This document shows, piece by piece, positions 34,356-45,074 of a stretch of 64,000 bases of DNA. Both the position numbers and the translations under genes were made by a program. Source of the DNA: Tamarix chinensis (Eukaryota; Streptophyta; Magnoliopsida; Caryophyllales; Tamaricaceae); assembly GCA_030549775.1 (NCBI GenBank), contig CM060172.1:130933122-130997121 (forward strand), given 5' to 3'. The notes under the pieces are model-generated. The model had not been told where the DNA came from, did no database searches, and worked only from the letters and a program-made list of their open reading frames with translations. Positions within the stretch are counted from its first letter, which is position 1, and each line of letters opens with the position of its first letter.

Positions 34356-37300
34356 ATGGCCAATAAGAATATTGATAGGGACAGCAGTGATGAAGAAGGG
34401 AAAAGAGGGCCGACAATTATAAGAATCATCACAGATATGAGGAATAAAGGAGAACTGGTCGAGTTGGGATGGAATACTTACAATCTTCCCATTGGCCCTT
34501 ATGCAGACATGTTTTTGACTTACATTTCACTTGTGACACGTAACCGTGTTCCTATCTCCTATAATAATTGGAAGCAGGTTCCAACGGGTCATAAGGAGCA
34601 TATTTGGCAGGAAATCACGGTAAATATACTATTTTATGTAATCATTTATGTATGTAAAATGTTATTAATTTTAATACATTAATATCGGTATACATTTGTA
34701 TGTCTTACAATGCAGAGAGTATTTAATGTGCCAGAGAGTAGGAAGAAATGGCTTCTTAGACATTGTGGGGAGCGTCTAAGAACATTTAGGTCATTTTTAG
34801 CTCGTAGGAAAATGTACAGAAAGAGTGATGGTTCTCTACGGCAGAATCCACCCAAACGATACGGTTTCATCGATCAAGAAAGTTGGAATCAATTTATTGC
34901 ATATCATCTTACAGGTGATTTTAAGGTATTTGTTAGATAACAATTAAATTTTTTTTTTATCGATCCTAGTATTGTGCATAATATTGAAATAACTATGTCA
35001 CTATGTTTTGGCTGGTGACATAGGAAAAAAGTGCCAAAAATAAAGAGATTGCGAAGCAGAATAAATACCGGCATAATATGGCTCGCAAAGGTTATGCAGG
35101 CCTTGAAGAGGAGTTGGTATGTATTTTGTGATTTATCTATTTACAACGTACTGACGAATTTTATAATATTGGTACATTATAAGAATATTTTTTGATTTAT
35201 AGCTCATAGCCCAAGACTTAGACCCCTGTACCTCGTCCATTAATATTGATACATTATGGAAGAAGGCTAGAGCAACAAAAGATGGATATATTAATGAAGA
35301 TGTAGATGTTGCAGCGAAAAAAATTGTAAGTTTGTAGATATTTGGAACCCTGCTTACTTTTCTTTTAGAAAACTATTATATTATGCTTATTCATGTAAGC
35401 TAATTTTACATATATTATATACATTACAGGACAAACTTCAAGCGTCAGATGGTGAGGAGGGGGTAGACCAATATAACATTGTATCACAGGCTATAGGAAT
35501 TGTAGAACACCCTGGAAGACACAGGGGTCTTGGATTAGGTGTTACGAAAACGAGCGTACGTGGTCGATCTCGTGGTTCTCGTAACACTGATGAGCAAGTC
35601 GCCATCCTTACACAGAAATTGAACGTGGCATTTGAACGGATGGCAACAATGGAGCAAGAGTTGTCATTTATTAAATCTCAAGGGTATAAGCCATCCGATT
35701 TAGTCGACCATGATCAGCTTCACATACCTAATGTAAATAGTGTCAGAGACAGTTGTGAAGCTGATGCACGTCTTTCTTCTCTTTCAGAGGTAAGCATTAC
35801 ATAACTTTGAATTGTTATTAAATGTATTCGGTGTCATAAATAATTAATAATGTGTAATATTTTCGTTTAGGGTTTGCATAAATGTGACTTGTTAGTGAAT
35901 GATCTTTCAACTCTTTTGGCAAAAGGAAGGGTCCGCATCACTCACAGTACCAAAACGCAAACTGTCCACGGGTACAACTTAGCCCTACTTACAAGGCCGG
36001 TGAGTATTGACACTCCAATCATTGGTAGTGCGCCCTTGCCTTGTTATAAAGAGGGCGATGAGGCAGCCACAGTGCTAGAAGCTCATGGAAGCTTCGTGCT
36101 TTGGCCTGTGGATCAGATACGTCTCATTACTGAAGAGGTATTGACATTCAATATCTTCATTAGACCTAGTTTAGTAGTTACATTGTTTATACCTTTTTCA
36201 TATATATATGCTCAATACATATTTTGTTTATTATTATTATTTAAGAAATCAAAGAAGAAGACTGCTCCTGCTAGTAAAACTAAGAGAGGTACTAGTAGAA
36301 CGAACAACACAAAAGAGGGCGCTGCCAAAGGAAAGAGAGCTAAATCTGAAAAATTAGTTGCCCCACAAAAGATTCGTTCTTCGGAAATACGCCAACCTCC
36401 ACCAGCATTAGCTTTATTGTATTTCTATGCCCAAAACTACCTCGGGAATAATTATATTTCCATTGATTGTCGTCCTGAGTATGTTGGAAGGGACGATGCT
36501 ACTTACATGGTATCGACAATTGACATAAGCGACATTTATAATCAGGAATGGATGTCAACCACGAGTGTCGCCGTTTATGTCACGTAAGCATTATTTCATA
36601 TTTCAGATTTTAGTACTCTTGGAGACATAGAATTTTTACGACCTCTTAAGCTTATATGAGTTATTAGTTATTAACAAATATCCATTATTATTGTCGTCCA
36701 TATATAGGTTGGTAGCTAGTCGCGCTGCGTTGGAGGGAATGCTGTCCTCTATTTTTTTTGTGCCCATACTACATAGCTGACAGTAGTACAATAACAGAGG
36801 GTAGGCACATAAACTATTTAGTGGATTGCATTTTGATTGAGGGACACAACAAGCTCTATCTCATTCCTCACCTCGCAACTGAACATTGGGTTTTGTACGC
36901 CGTCCGACCTGATCTTAACAAAGTTTATGTGTTTGATTCCCTTCGAACCTATGACATGCCTTTTGAGGTCGCTCGTCATGGTGGGAAGGAATTTATAGAG
37001 AAGTTAGTATATTTTTCACTTCTTACTTCATTAGCTTATTTATACATATATATATATATATTCTACTTTCATTATTTGAGGTATATATACTTACAATATT
37101 ATGTATCCAACTCTATTTATTAGGGCACTACGGACGGCATATCAAAGGAGAGGTGGGAATGGTGTCCCAGACCCAAAGAATCTTCAATATGAGCCTATCA
37201 TGGTAAGTAGGAAGACAACTATTTTGTATTTTGTTTTAATTCAAATTAATATATAATAGTTAGAGAGCTAATTGAATTCATTCGACAGTGTCCACAACAG

Positions 37301-37591
37301 CAAAACGACGATGATTGTGGATACTATGTATGTAGAGCAATGGATCTTATAGTCCAGAATAGATCGGTCAACATAGATCCAAGCCATGTATGTTTGCTTT
37401 TCCATATTTTTCTATTAATGAATCATGACATATATATTTTTGACCTAATGTCTAACTGTATATTAATTGAAACATGGGTGTTGTAGTTTTTTACCGATGA
37501 CTATGCACGAGGCCAGCAATATAATGTTGATGAAATTGATGAAGTTAGAGACCAATGGGCCAAGCACGTGCACTCATTCATTCAGTATTAG
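34356..37591 (+). pseudogene. CACTA second gene: TNPA-like protein fused to a Ulp1 (C48) protease, 11 exons, one T-run frameshift
   Basis: Exons, all with GT/AG sites and matching phase: 34356-34619, 34716-34925, 35024-35116, 35203-35325, 35430-35789, 35871-36137, 36246-36583, 36708-37002, 37124-37202, 37289-37387, 37487-37591. The N-terminal part (NNWKQVPTGHKEHIWQEIT, GFIDQESWNQFIAYHL, KNKEIAKQNKYRHNMARKGYAGLEEEL, DTLWKKARATKDG) is the plant En/Spm-associated protein, probably the subterminal binder. The middle has a coiled-coil-like stretch (QKLNVAFERMATMEQELSF), a basic KSKKKTAPASKTKRG tail and RGRSRGSR. The C-terminus is a Ulp1-type cysteine protease: His in TEHWVLYAV, Asp in VFDSL, Gln and Cys in PQQQNDDDCGYYVC. 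Eight Ts at 36752-36759 shift the frame between exon-8 start and the protease; seven would keep it open. Ends ...HSFIQY, TAG. Confidence 0.8.
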
Positions 37592-37901
37592 GTAGCGATC
37601 TATATATTCTACATGCATTTTTCAGGTTTGTATTTTGTCTACATCTTTCAGTCTTCCAGCCTAGATCTATGAACTCTTTACTTTGGGGTGTAGAGCTACC
37701 AAGTTGTGGTATGCCCACTAATTTTTATTCCTAAGTATAGTTGGTGTATTGAGACATGCATACCAATTATAGATTGATTGAAATTATGGTGTGATACCCT
37801 GGTATGAATTGATGTTGTTTTACATTGCAGATTTGGTAATTGTTTGAACATACAACTGTGTATGTGGGCAGGAACAAAACAGAAAAATTCTAAAAAAAAC
37901 A
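37592..37901. other. 3' untranslated part of the CACTA element
   Basis: Non-coding sequence between the protease stop and the 3' subterminal repeats. No long frame with any domain. A polyadenylation signal was not clearly seen. Confidence 0.4.
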
Positions 37902-38466
37902 TATACTTTTAATAACGTTTCTATGAAAACCGTTATTAAAACCTATTCTTTAATAACGGTTCGTAAACAAAACCGTTATTAAAAACTAGGTTTTAATAAT
38001 GGTTTCCCATAGAACCGTTATTAAAGCATAGGTTTTAATAACGGTTTTGTTTACGAACCGTTATTAAAACTCCTTATAATCTGATATTTATGCGCATTTA
38101 ATGTGTATTAGAGGGTTTAATAAACGCATAATCAATGTCCGAAACGGTAATTCGATGATGTTTTAACAACGGTTTTTGTATTGACCGTTATTAATACATG
38201 GTTTTCAACAACGGTTTTTTCTGATAAACCGTTATGAAAACCTTATTTTTAACAACGGTTTACTACGAAACCGTTATTAAAAGCTGCATTTTTAACAACG
38301 GTTTTTAAGTAAAAACCGTTATTAAATATGAAGTTTACGGACATATTCGTGGGTTTTTGTATATTTTTCATGACGGTTATGAACCGTTATTAAAGATATA
38401 ATAATGGGCGATTCAATAACGGTTGAAAACCGTTATTAAAACTTAAAAATAACCGTTATTAAAAGC
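37902..38466. repeat. 3' subterminal repeats of the CACTA element
   Basis: About ten inverted pairs of AATAACGGTT or AACAACGGTT with AACCGTTATT, spaced 3-14 nt, denser than at the 5' end. Near 38161-38320 the left arm is mainly AACAACGG, a variant class restricted to this block. One arm at 37987-38000 carries AATAATGG. Confidence 0.85.
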
Positions 38467-38485
38467 CCTTTCCGTGGTAGTGTAT

Positions 38486-38851
38486 GTAAATATTTTAGGA
38501 TTTTATGATCCGAATACAAAACTAATGGTTTAGGTCTCAAATAATGAATCCATATTTCTAAGCTTCTTATGATGGCATATAATTCCTTACCATATATCGA
38601 ATAATTCATTTTAACGCCATTTAATTTTTCACTAAAAATGCAATTACCCTTTTTTCTTATGAGAGTAAACCTCCTATCCCCACCCCATTACCATCATATG
38701 TAACTTTAAATAATTTATCAAAGTTAGGCAATGATAATACTGGTATATTACATAGCTTGTCATTTAAAGTCTTGAAGTCTTTAGTGGCATATTCTCCCCA
38801 TTTGAATTCGTCGTTCTTCATAAGATATATAATTGGCATGACAATAGTCAA
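38486..38851 (-). pseudogene. K element: RT connection and RNase H N-terminal part, right of the CACTA insertion
   Basis: The minus frame reads FKWGEYATKDFKTLNDKLC, PVLSLPNFDKLF and then the RNase H start VTYDGNGVGIGGLLS with its first Asp. Closer to 38490 it reads YSDHKILKYLHI. It joins functionally to 28100-28278. Confidence 0.8.
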
Positions 38852-38934
38852 GAAGTCTTTAATGTCTGTTCTATAAAAACTCGTTAGCTTGTGAAAACTC
38901 CCACCTCATGAATATCTTTGGGTATAAGACAATC

Positions 38935-39438
38935 TCAAATAGCTTGAATCTTTGTAGGATCCACTTTTATATTTTCTCTACTTACAATATGCCTCAGTAA
39001 AATAGTACTTGAAAGCATAAAATAACACTTTTCCATTTTTCCATAGAGTTTAACTTCCCTTATCTTATTAAGTAATCTCCTCAAATGAATAAAATGATCA
39101 TGCTCATCTTTACTATACGCAAATATGTTATCTAAGTATACCATAATGAATTTTCCAAGAAAAAGCCAAAGAACTTCATTCATTATTCTCATAAATAAAT
39201 TAGGTGCATTACAAAATCTAAATGGCATAATAGTCAATTCACAAATACCATACTTTGTTTTAAAAGGAGTTTTCCATTGATCCCCGTCTCTTATTCTCAT
39301 TTGATGATTTCCTCTCCTTAGATCAATTTTAGAGAATACTTGTGCTCCACATAATTCATCTAACATGTCATCTAATCTAGGCATAAGAAATCTATATTTG
39401 ATAGTTATATTATTAATAACTCTATACTCAATACACAT
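38935..39438 (-). pseudogene. Reverse transcriptase of element K
   Basis: Copies element RNA to DNA when intact. The open frame of 167 codons covers the fingers and palm: YRVINNITIKYRFLMPRLDDMLDEL, QVFSKIDLRRGNHQMRI, FKTKYGICE and MPFRFCNAPNLFM. The catalytic YxDD box reads MVYLDN, its second Asp replaced by Asn, so the enzyme would be inactive. The next segment YSKDEHDHFIHLRR, LYGKMEKCYF follows normally. Frame is closed on both sides by stops. Confidence 0.88.
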
Positions 39439-40896
39439 AAGCTATGCACCATCTTTTTTAGGAATAAGTAATGCAAGCACACAACATGGATTCATGCTTC
39501 ATCTCACATATCCTTTTTCTATGAGCTCTTTTATTTGTTTCTCTAATTCCATAGCCTCTTCTAGATTACATATATAGGCATGTCAATTAGGTAAAGACAT
39601 ACAAGGCATTAGGTCTATAGCATGCTCTATTCCTTTTTTAGGTGATAATACAGGTAGTAAGTCATTAGAAAATACATCTTTATATTCATGAATAGGCTCA
39701 TCTAGTTTATGATTATTTTAATTTTAAGTAATCTTTGATAATTAAATAATAACAACTACCTTACTCCTTAATATATTCTATCTTAGCCGTTTCATGCAAA
39801 AATAAACTCTTTTATTTTCTACTATGTTATCATTATCACACTTAGAAGGTTTAAGTTTATACTTTTCTTATCTTTTTAAACAAGATATTCATTAGTAATA
39901 CCATTACAAATAACATATATATCATGTTTCTATGGTCTACCTAATAAAATTCCACATACATCCTTCGGAGAAACGTCACATAATGCATTATCATGACAAT
40001 TACCAATTCAAAATGAGATTAGGGTTTGTTTAGTTACCTTAAATCCATTGTCCTTATTAAGGATGTGGTTTTTTCTCGAATCCCACCTCCTTCACCATTC
40101 TATCATTAGTTATATGAGTACACAATCTACTATCAACAATAACCTGACAAACTATATATCTCACTCTTCCTTTAGTCTTGAATATCTTCTCTCGTCGGTT
40201 AGATTTCTCATAAGCTTATATTATAAGAACTCTTTTCATAACATAACAAGCATTGCCTTAATCCTCATAATCACTTGAAATTACTTCATTTTGGATTGAA
40301 TTTAGGGTCTTCATCACAAGTCTCCATAGCTTCAATCTCTTGTATAGATAACACTCTTTGATTGAGACACTCTATAGCAAAGTGTCAAAATCCTCAACAT
40401 TTAAATAATTGCTTTATAGAAACCTAATTGACCTAGGCCTTTCCCTCTCCTATCAATTAATTCCTAGCTTATTTTCAACATTTGCATAGCTTGAGGAATC
40501 CATCCCATACTTGGTAGCCTGTGTACTCGGGTAGTACTTAGTAGGAGAAGTATTTTCTTTGGCATAAGGCTTAGTATATTTGATTTTCTTTTAAAATATC
40601 AAAGATAAATTAATCATATCATCAAGATAATTATATAAATAAGTTTCAACTTTGTCTTAATTCATCATTTGAAGGCCACTTAGAAATCTAGTACATGTTT
40701 GTTCCTTTTTTTCATGGTTGTCATATATATGTGCTAACCTCTTGAATTCCCTAACATATTCTTCAACACTTAGAAGTCATTATCTAAGAATAGTCAATCT
40801 AGTGTAATTATATTTCTCATACTATTTAGGTATAAATTTCTTTCTCAAATGCTTTTTAAGCTTTTCCCAAGATTTGATTTTAGATTTACCTTCTTT
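39439..40896 (-). other. Degenerate protease and gag C-terminal region of K
   Basis: No ORF over about 75 codons. Position between gag and RT in the minus orientation implies decayed gag zinc knuckle and protease. I could not recover a clear protease motif. Confidence 0.4.
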
Positions 40897-41247
40897 TTAT
40901 ATATTTCTCTTCATGTTATTATACCATATCCTAACACACTTCTTAGACTTAAGAGTAGCTAATTTACACTTTTTCTCATTATAATAATCCTTGAATTTCA
41001 CAATAGCATCTACCTCATGTAGCCACTCAAGAAATAACTCAACATCAAGATTACCATCAAGATTAAGAATATCAAGTTTAATACCTTTAGTTTCTTTATG
41101 ATGATCATTGTTTTTCCGATTACTTCCAATCCCTTGTGACTTTTCTTCATAGTCTACTCGTGAGTTCAAAGATCTACCTCTTAATAGGTTGATTAGATTT
41201 CCCATGCTTCCCATTCGATATCCATAGAACTCTTTTTGTTCTTGCAT
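40897..41247 (-). pseudogene. Gag of element K
   Basis: The 116-codon frame reads KLDILNLDGNLDVELFLEWLHEVDAI, FKDYYNEKKCKLATLKSKK, then IWYNNMKRN, matching plant gypsy gag capsid (K...PxFxGxxDPExFLEWL...VERIFEYKD...KVKLVALKLR...WW). Starts at ATG 41247 and is cut by a stop after the WYNNMK motif. Confidence 0.75.
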
Positions 41248-42305
41248 ATTTTAGATTGAATCTTGCTTAGCAAATTGAGACTCCATCCTTATACATTTAA
41301 GTTTGCATTATAGGAAGTTGTTGAAGTTGAGCATTAGTTGCAGCTAAATTGATTGAAAGCTTCTAGATTATCTCAAATATGGCTTGAATATTTGGTTCTT
41401 CCTCCATATTAATCAACTTACTAACACACTTAACAAAAGATTAGTAACTCCTTAGGGTTTTAGTTGGAAACCTGAATCACACAATGATTCTCCTTTAGGT
41501 TTATGTTGGTTCTTACAGAAATGTTTGATTACAATGAATCAAACACACAGACAACAATCAATTATATCACACATTTGAATGAATTAGGACACATTTCTTG
41601 TTTATTATCAAGTTCTTGATATACAATTGAAAAAAAAACTAAATCTAATCACTCAACACCTTCCAAAAATGATGTACCAAAGTTGAGTGTTTTTTTCTAT
41701 GTTTTATCATGCAACATAAATAAAGTAAATTCAAAACACAAAACTACATTTATTATATATATGAAACTCGCAATTGGTGCAAAGGATGGACTACACACAA
41801 CTTATATTTGCAGAAATAAAAGGCATACAACTGACATAAGTCTTAAACAACAAATGGTGATTAGGGTTAATATATAATCGGTTCTCATGCACTTTAATCA
41901 ATCATAAAAGGTATTTATTCTTCATTCAAAACTATCCTAACCATGCACAATACCATGCAGAATAATTCTATCAAAACCAATTCAATACAACCAACACACA
42001 CACACACACATTTTTTTTCCTTATATCAATCTAAACTTTAACATGCAATTTATATCTTTTAGTTAGGTCTTTAACATGTAATCATTTAAGATTTACTTCA
42101 ATATAATGATATCATATGATATATCCCCACATTTAACCATCTAATAACATACACATGCATGCAACAATTCGAGAAAAGCAATTAAGATTTGAAGTATCAT
42201 AACAAGGACGATCAAGAGCCTCAACCAAAGTTGGTGTTGATGTGTTTTCTTATTTCCACTTTGAAGTCATGTTCTCCTCTAATTCGTGTCAAACCAAAAA
42301 TCCTT
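41248..42305 (-). other. 5' untranslated leader of K
   Basis: AT-rich sequence between the gag ATG and the primer binding site. Contains a short CA run near 41995-42010. No coding domain; a small open frame at 41683-41877 has none. It is longer than expected for a leader, so further decayed insertions cannot be excluded. Confidence 0.4.
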
Positions 42306-42317
42306 GCTTTGATACCA
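42306..42317 (-). promoter_or_regulatory. Primer binding site of K, tRNA-iMet type
   Basis: The minus strand reads TGGTATCAAAGC about 7 nt downstream of the LTR end. It matches the plant initiator tRNA-Met 3' end complement TGGTATCAGAGC in all but one base. It fixes the LTR/internal border and the minus orientation. Confidence 0.8.
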
Positions 42318-42324
42318 AAATTGA

Positions 42325-42647
42325 TGTGGAAGATAATGGATGTATTATCCTTCATAATGCAAGACCTTTTTTCTTTGTTCTTTGAAGAAAATTTTTGATC
42401 AAAGTAGAGATAATATTCAATGATGTAGTCGAAGTTTACAAAACTATCAATTATAATTTTTGATCTTTGCCAAGATAAAATAAATTACAATGAGAAATCA
42501 CCAATTTCTCTAGAGAATAATATTTAAACTCTCTCAAGATAGACTCACTTGAAGAGGGAGGAAGGAAGGCTAAGATCTTATCAAGAATTCATCTATTCTT
42601 TCATTTAGTCATTAATGTCTAATTCTCCTCCACCAAATGTAAAAGCT

Positions 42648-42694
<47 letters not shown>

Positions 42695-43133
42695 GGTCGA
42701 GCTTATATTTCATTAATCAAGCCCAAATCAACCGACCTCATTAACAAAAGATTAAACTGATGCACGTCTATATGGTATACATAATGGTCTATAATTATAA
42801 TAACAAAACATTACAAAATATACATAAAATATCAAAGATACATAAACCCTAATCATGATTATAAATTGAATAATCAAGTAATCAAGATTCACGTCTTGTA
42901 GCTTTACCTTTCATGCAACTTTATAATCCTTGCATTGTAATTTTCTTGCACACTGGATATCCTTAGTGAAGTCTTCTTCTTACAAACATATATAATACCT
43001 GTAAGAATCAATTAATAAAACATTATTAGGATTACTATAAAGGTGTTCAAGATTTTCAAGAACAATTGGTAGCATCTCCAAATATACTAGCTCTTAAAAT
43101 CCAACGTGAGGAGAATGAGATGGAGATGCTCCA
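42325..43133 (-). repeat. 5' LTR of element K
   Basis: Plus-strand start TGTGGAAGATAATGG, end GATGCTCCA, so the minus strand reads TGGAGC...TTCCACA. Aligns with the left LTR over its length but has one copy of the 160-bp segment and a (CA)n of about 40 bp at 42649-42690. Confidence 0.85.
42649..42690. repeat. CA microsatellite
   Basis: Pure (CA)n run inside the right LTR of K. At the same LTR position the left copy has a short TATATA-CACACACA run. Confidence 0.95.
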
Positions 43134-44040
43134 GCATCACAAGGATGACCATCTTTCAAGCAAGGTCATTCTACATGATATGTGGCGGGACAATGAGCTG
43201 ATGTCTTGCATAGAGAAGGTAACCAAAGTTATTAGTTGCTATACATAAGGGTGCCTTGGTGTGGTAACGCCACCGAAAGAAGGACATAGCTAAGATCCAT
43301 AAAGTTGAGAAAAAGGATTGAGAGGATTGTAGTCTTAAGCCTTAGTTTTCTTGGTTCCACAAGAGTTTCTTTTGACTTTAGGGACTAATGAGATGTGATG
43401 AAATGAGATGCCTAGCTATTTGAAACTCATCACATCTAGCGCTTGCCCATATACCATCATACTGGGTGCACCAAGCACTTGGAAAGAGGCCATTATGTTG
43501 ATTGTGGGCAACTACACGTTGGATAATAGTAGAGGCAATGATAATAAGGTAGCTTATGGGATCCAAGATGGGTATGGCCTATTTTGATTCCTTAGGAATA
43601 TATTATCCTTCCCTCAATCCTACTTTTGTCTCACATACTCCTTCATTTTTCAAGTTAATAATTTTAATTATCATTCAATAATGCCAATACTAATTTCTAT
43701 TTCATTTGTTTGAGGCGGGTTATCCCCGAGAACAATTAATGTAGTGGATTCACCATCTTCGAGAGGGGAATGATTAATGTTCACCATGGTTAAAATGCAT
43801 TGATATCCCCACCTTGTGATAATGGAAACTGGTAGGGTCCCATGATGGGTGTCATATTGTAGACCCTTACAATCTACAATGAATGTATGTATTAGAATTA
43901 GGGGTAGTGTTGGTTCTCCTATAATTAAGGTTAGGAAAAACCTTTCGAGAATCAAAGGAAATTTGGTATGGTATCAACCTAAGGGTACTCCAACGTTCAA
44001 GTCAGTAATGCTAGACATAAATAATTTAGAAGAAAATAGA
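43134..44040 (-). other. Element L sequence right of K (leader and gag side), degenerate
   Basis: Continues Tat element L after K. The 94-codon minus frame 43955-43671 is not recognised. Near 43989-44013 the minus strand reads ACTGACTTGAACGTTGGAGTACC, similar to the conserved ACTTGAGCGTCGGAG phrase near Tat LTR ends (from memory). Confidence 0.4.
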
Positions 44041-44535
44041 GGGGGGTTGGAGTGACTCACCCAATAGGTTGTGAAATCGTAGTTGTTGATGATGAAGGGC
44101 TTAGGGTTCTTTACCAAAAGAGACTGTAGGGGTGGCAATTAAGCAGCGTCAACTAAGTGTGATTAAGGACTAAGAGTCTTAGTGAGATCTTGCTTATATA
44201 GTGAGTTGTGATCATTTAGTAGACTATTGATTAGACTTGCCTCTAGTAGTTTTGTGGTTCCACTATTTATGGAGATTGTGGTCATTAATGTGCCCTTTAT
44301 AGAGATGGAATAAGGATTAGGAATTTGGAGGGGAGGAGTTGGGTGATTTCTAAATGAGATAAGTGATGCCTTATTTTTTAAACAATCATATCGGTCATTA
44401 TAATTGGATTATGACTCTTTTGTCATTGTGTGTGTCAAGATGGTTGTGCTTGAGAGGAAGACCTTGTTGGTTCTTGGACTACCCAGTGTGAGAAGGGCTT
44501 TTGGACCTCACCATGTTGGTCCTGACTAAACAAAT
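44041..44535 (-). repeat. 5' LTR remnant of Tat element L
   Basis: Same order of strings as 10760-11290 (GTAGGGGTGG, AGTGAGTTGTGATCATTTAGTAGAC, GGACTACCCAGTGTG), with indels. Ends near GTCCTGACTAAACAA. The LTR pair brackets all the Tat coding remnants. Confidence 0.6.
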
Positions 44536-44599
44536 GGATTTTTGCTTATACGATTATTTATTTATATTTAAATGGAACTCGTCTCATTATTTTATATGT

Positions 44600-45074
44600 T
44601 ACTATCTCTTTTGCCACTAAAAAAATTTCAATATGTAATTCACCATATCTATAAGTATATTTTACTATCATAAACCATATATTTCACTACCCCATTATTA
44701 AATTTTCACCAATGTCAAATAAATCTCATCGCAAATATGAATGCTTTTTACTTACATGACCTACATATTTTACCACTGTATTATTAAATTTTCACTAAAG
44801 TTTATAATTATAAGTATCTTTCATTATCATGAGCTATATCTTATACCACTGCATTATTAAATTTTCACTAAGCTTAAATAAATATTCTTCCACAACTATA
44901 AGTATCTTTTACTATCACGATTCATATATTTTCCCACAATAACTTAATTTTCACCATTGTTAATATCTTTTAGACAAATGTTATACATATCTTTTATAAA
45001 ATTTAATATTTCACCATCATTCTCCATATATTTCATCAATATCTATCTGAAATTTGACCAATGCTTAACATATT
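44600..45074. repeat. AT-rich tandem array, unit about 75-90 bp
   Basis: Monomers begin with ATTATTAAATTTTCACYAA (around 44696, 44786, 44859) and contain ATAAGTATCTTTYAYTATCA and a CATATTTTAYCAC motif. Four or more copies, diverged. The array is cut at 45075 by unit D and the same type of sequence resumes at 49776. Confidence 0.55.

Larger units (their letters stand above)
28279..38482 (+). mobile_element. CACTA (En/Spm) transposon, 10.2 kb, target duplication TAT
   Basis: Ends CACTACTACGGAAA (28279-28292) and TTTCCGTGGTAGTG (38469-38482) are 14-bp inverted repeats with one mismatch. TAT flanks both sides (28276-28278, 38483-38485), the 3-bp duplication of this superfamily. Inside: subterminal AATAACGGTT inverted pairs at both ends, a probable leader exon, an unrecognised 157-codon ORF, a TNP2-type transposase gene and an 11-exon gene ending in a Ulp1 protease domain. 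Coding lesions are few (two one-base shifts in T-runs, one stop), so this is the youngest large insertion in its stack and may belong to a recently mobile family. Confidence 0.95.
25918..43133 (-). mobile_element. Ty3/gypsy retrotransposon K (chromovirus-like), with a CACTA transposon inside
   Basis: Two homologous LTRs in direct orientation bound it. Between them, on the minus strand: a primer binding site like tRNA-iMet (42317-42306), gag (41247-40897), RT (39438-38935), RNase H split by the CACTA element (38.85-38.49 and 28.28-28.10 kb) and integrase (28.01-26.95). The integrase strings HFGVHRTMEILQEHLYWPRM and GLCTFLPIP match the chromovirus-like group whose cores usually read GLYTPLPVP. 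All domains carry stops. Its insertion site is inside Tat element L. Clear 5-bp target duplications were not found (GGTTA left, GCATC right). Confidence 0.8.
10700..44535 (-). mobile_element. Tat-lineage Ty3/gypsy retrotransposon L, degenerate and heavily nested
   Basis: On the minus strand, from high to low coordinates, remnants appear in gypsy order: gag (about 25.6-25.3 kb), protease (24.74-24.53), RT (about 24.1-23.0), RNase H (about 22.87-22.44), integrase core (21.99-21.64) and integrase C-terminal part (13.66-13.43). LTR-like homologous blocks sit at both ends (10.76-11.29 and 44.05-44.53 kb). Integrase is interrupted by units H, J and B, and the gag side by element K. Stops and frameshifts occur in every domain. 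The lineage follows from integrase strings like LKKRLNQAKENWADELLSVL, typical of Tat elements. The outer ends are approximate. Confidence 0.75.

Noticed and set aside
36758..37591. Ulp1 protease as a free-standing host SUMO protease gene
   Set aside because: It lies inside the CACTA termini and its frame and exon phases continue from the element's second gene.
42649..42690. CRISPR-like or structured array
   Set aside because: Simple CA microsatellite with no spacers; this is a eukaryotic genome. No CRISPR array was seen anywhere.
43671..43955. 94-codon minus frame as a protein of the Tat element
   Set aside because: No match to gag, protease or other Tat parts that I can recognise; it overlaps the probable LTR end and leader. 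Left unassigned.
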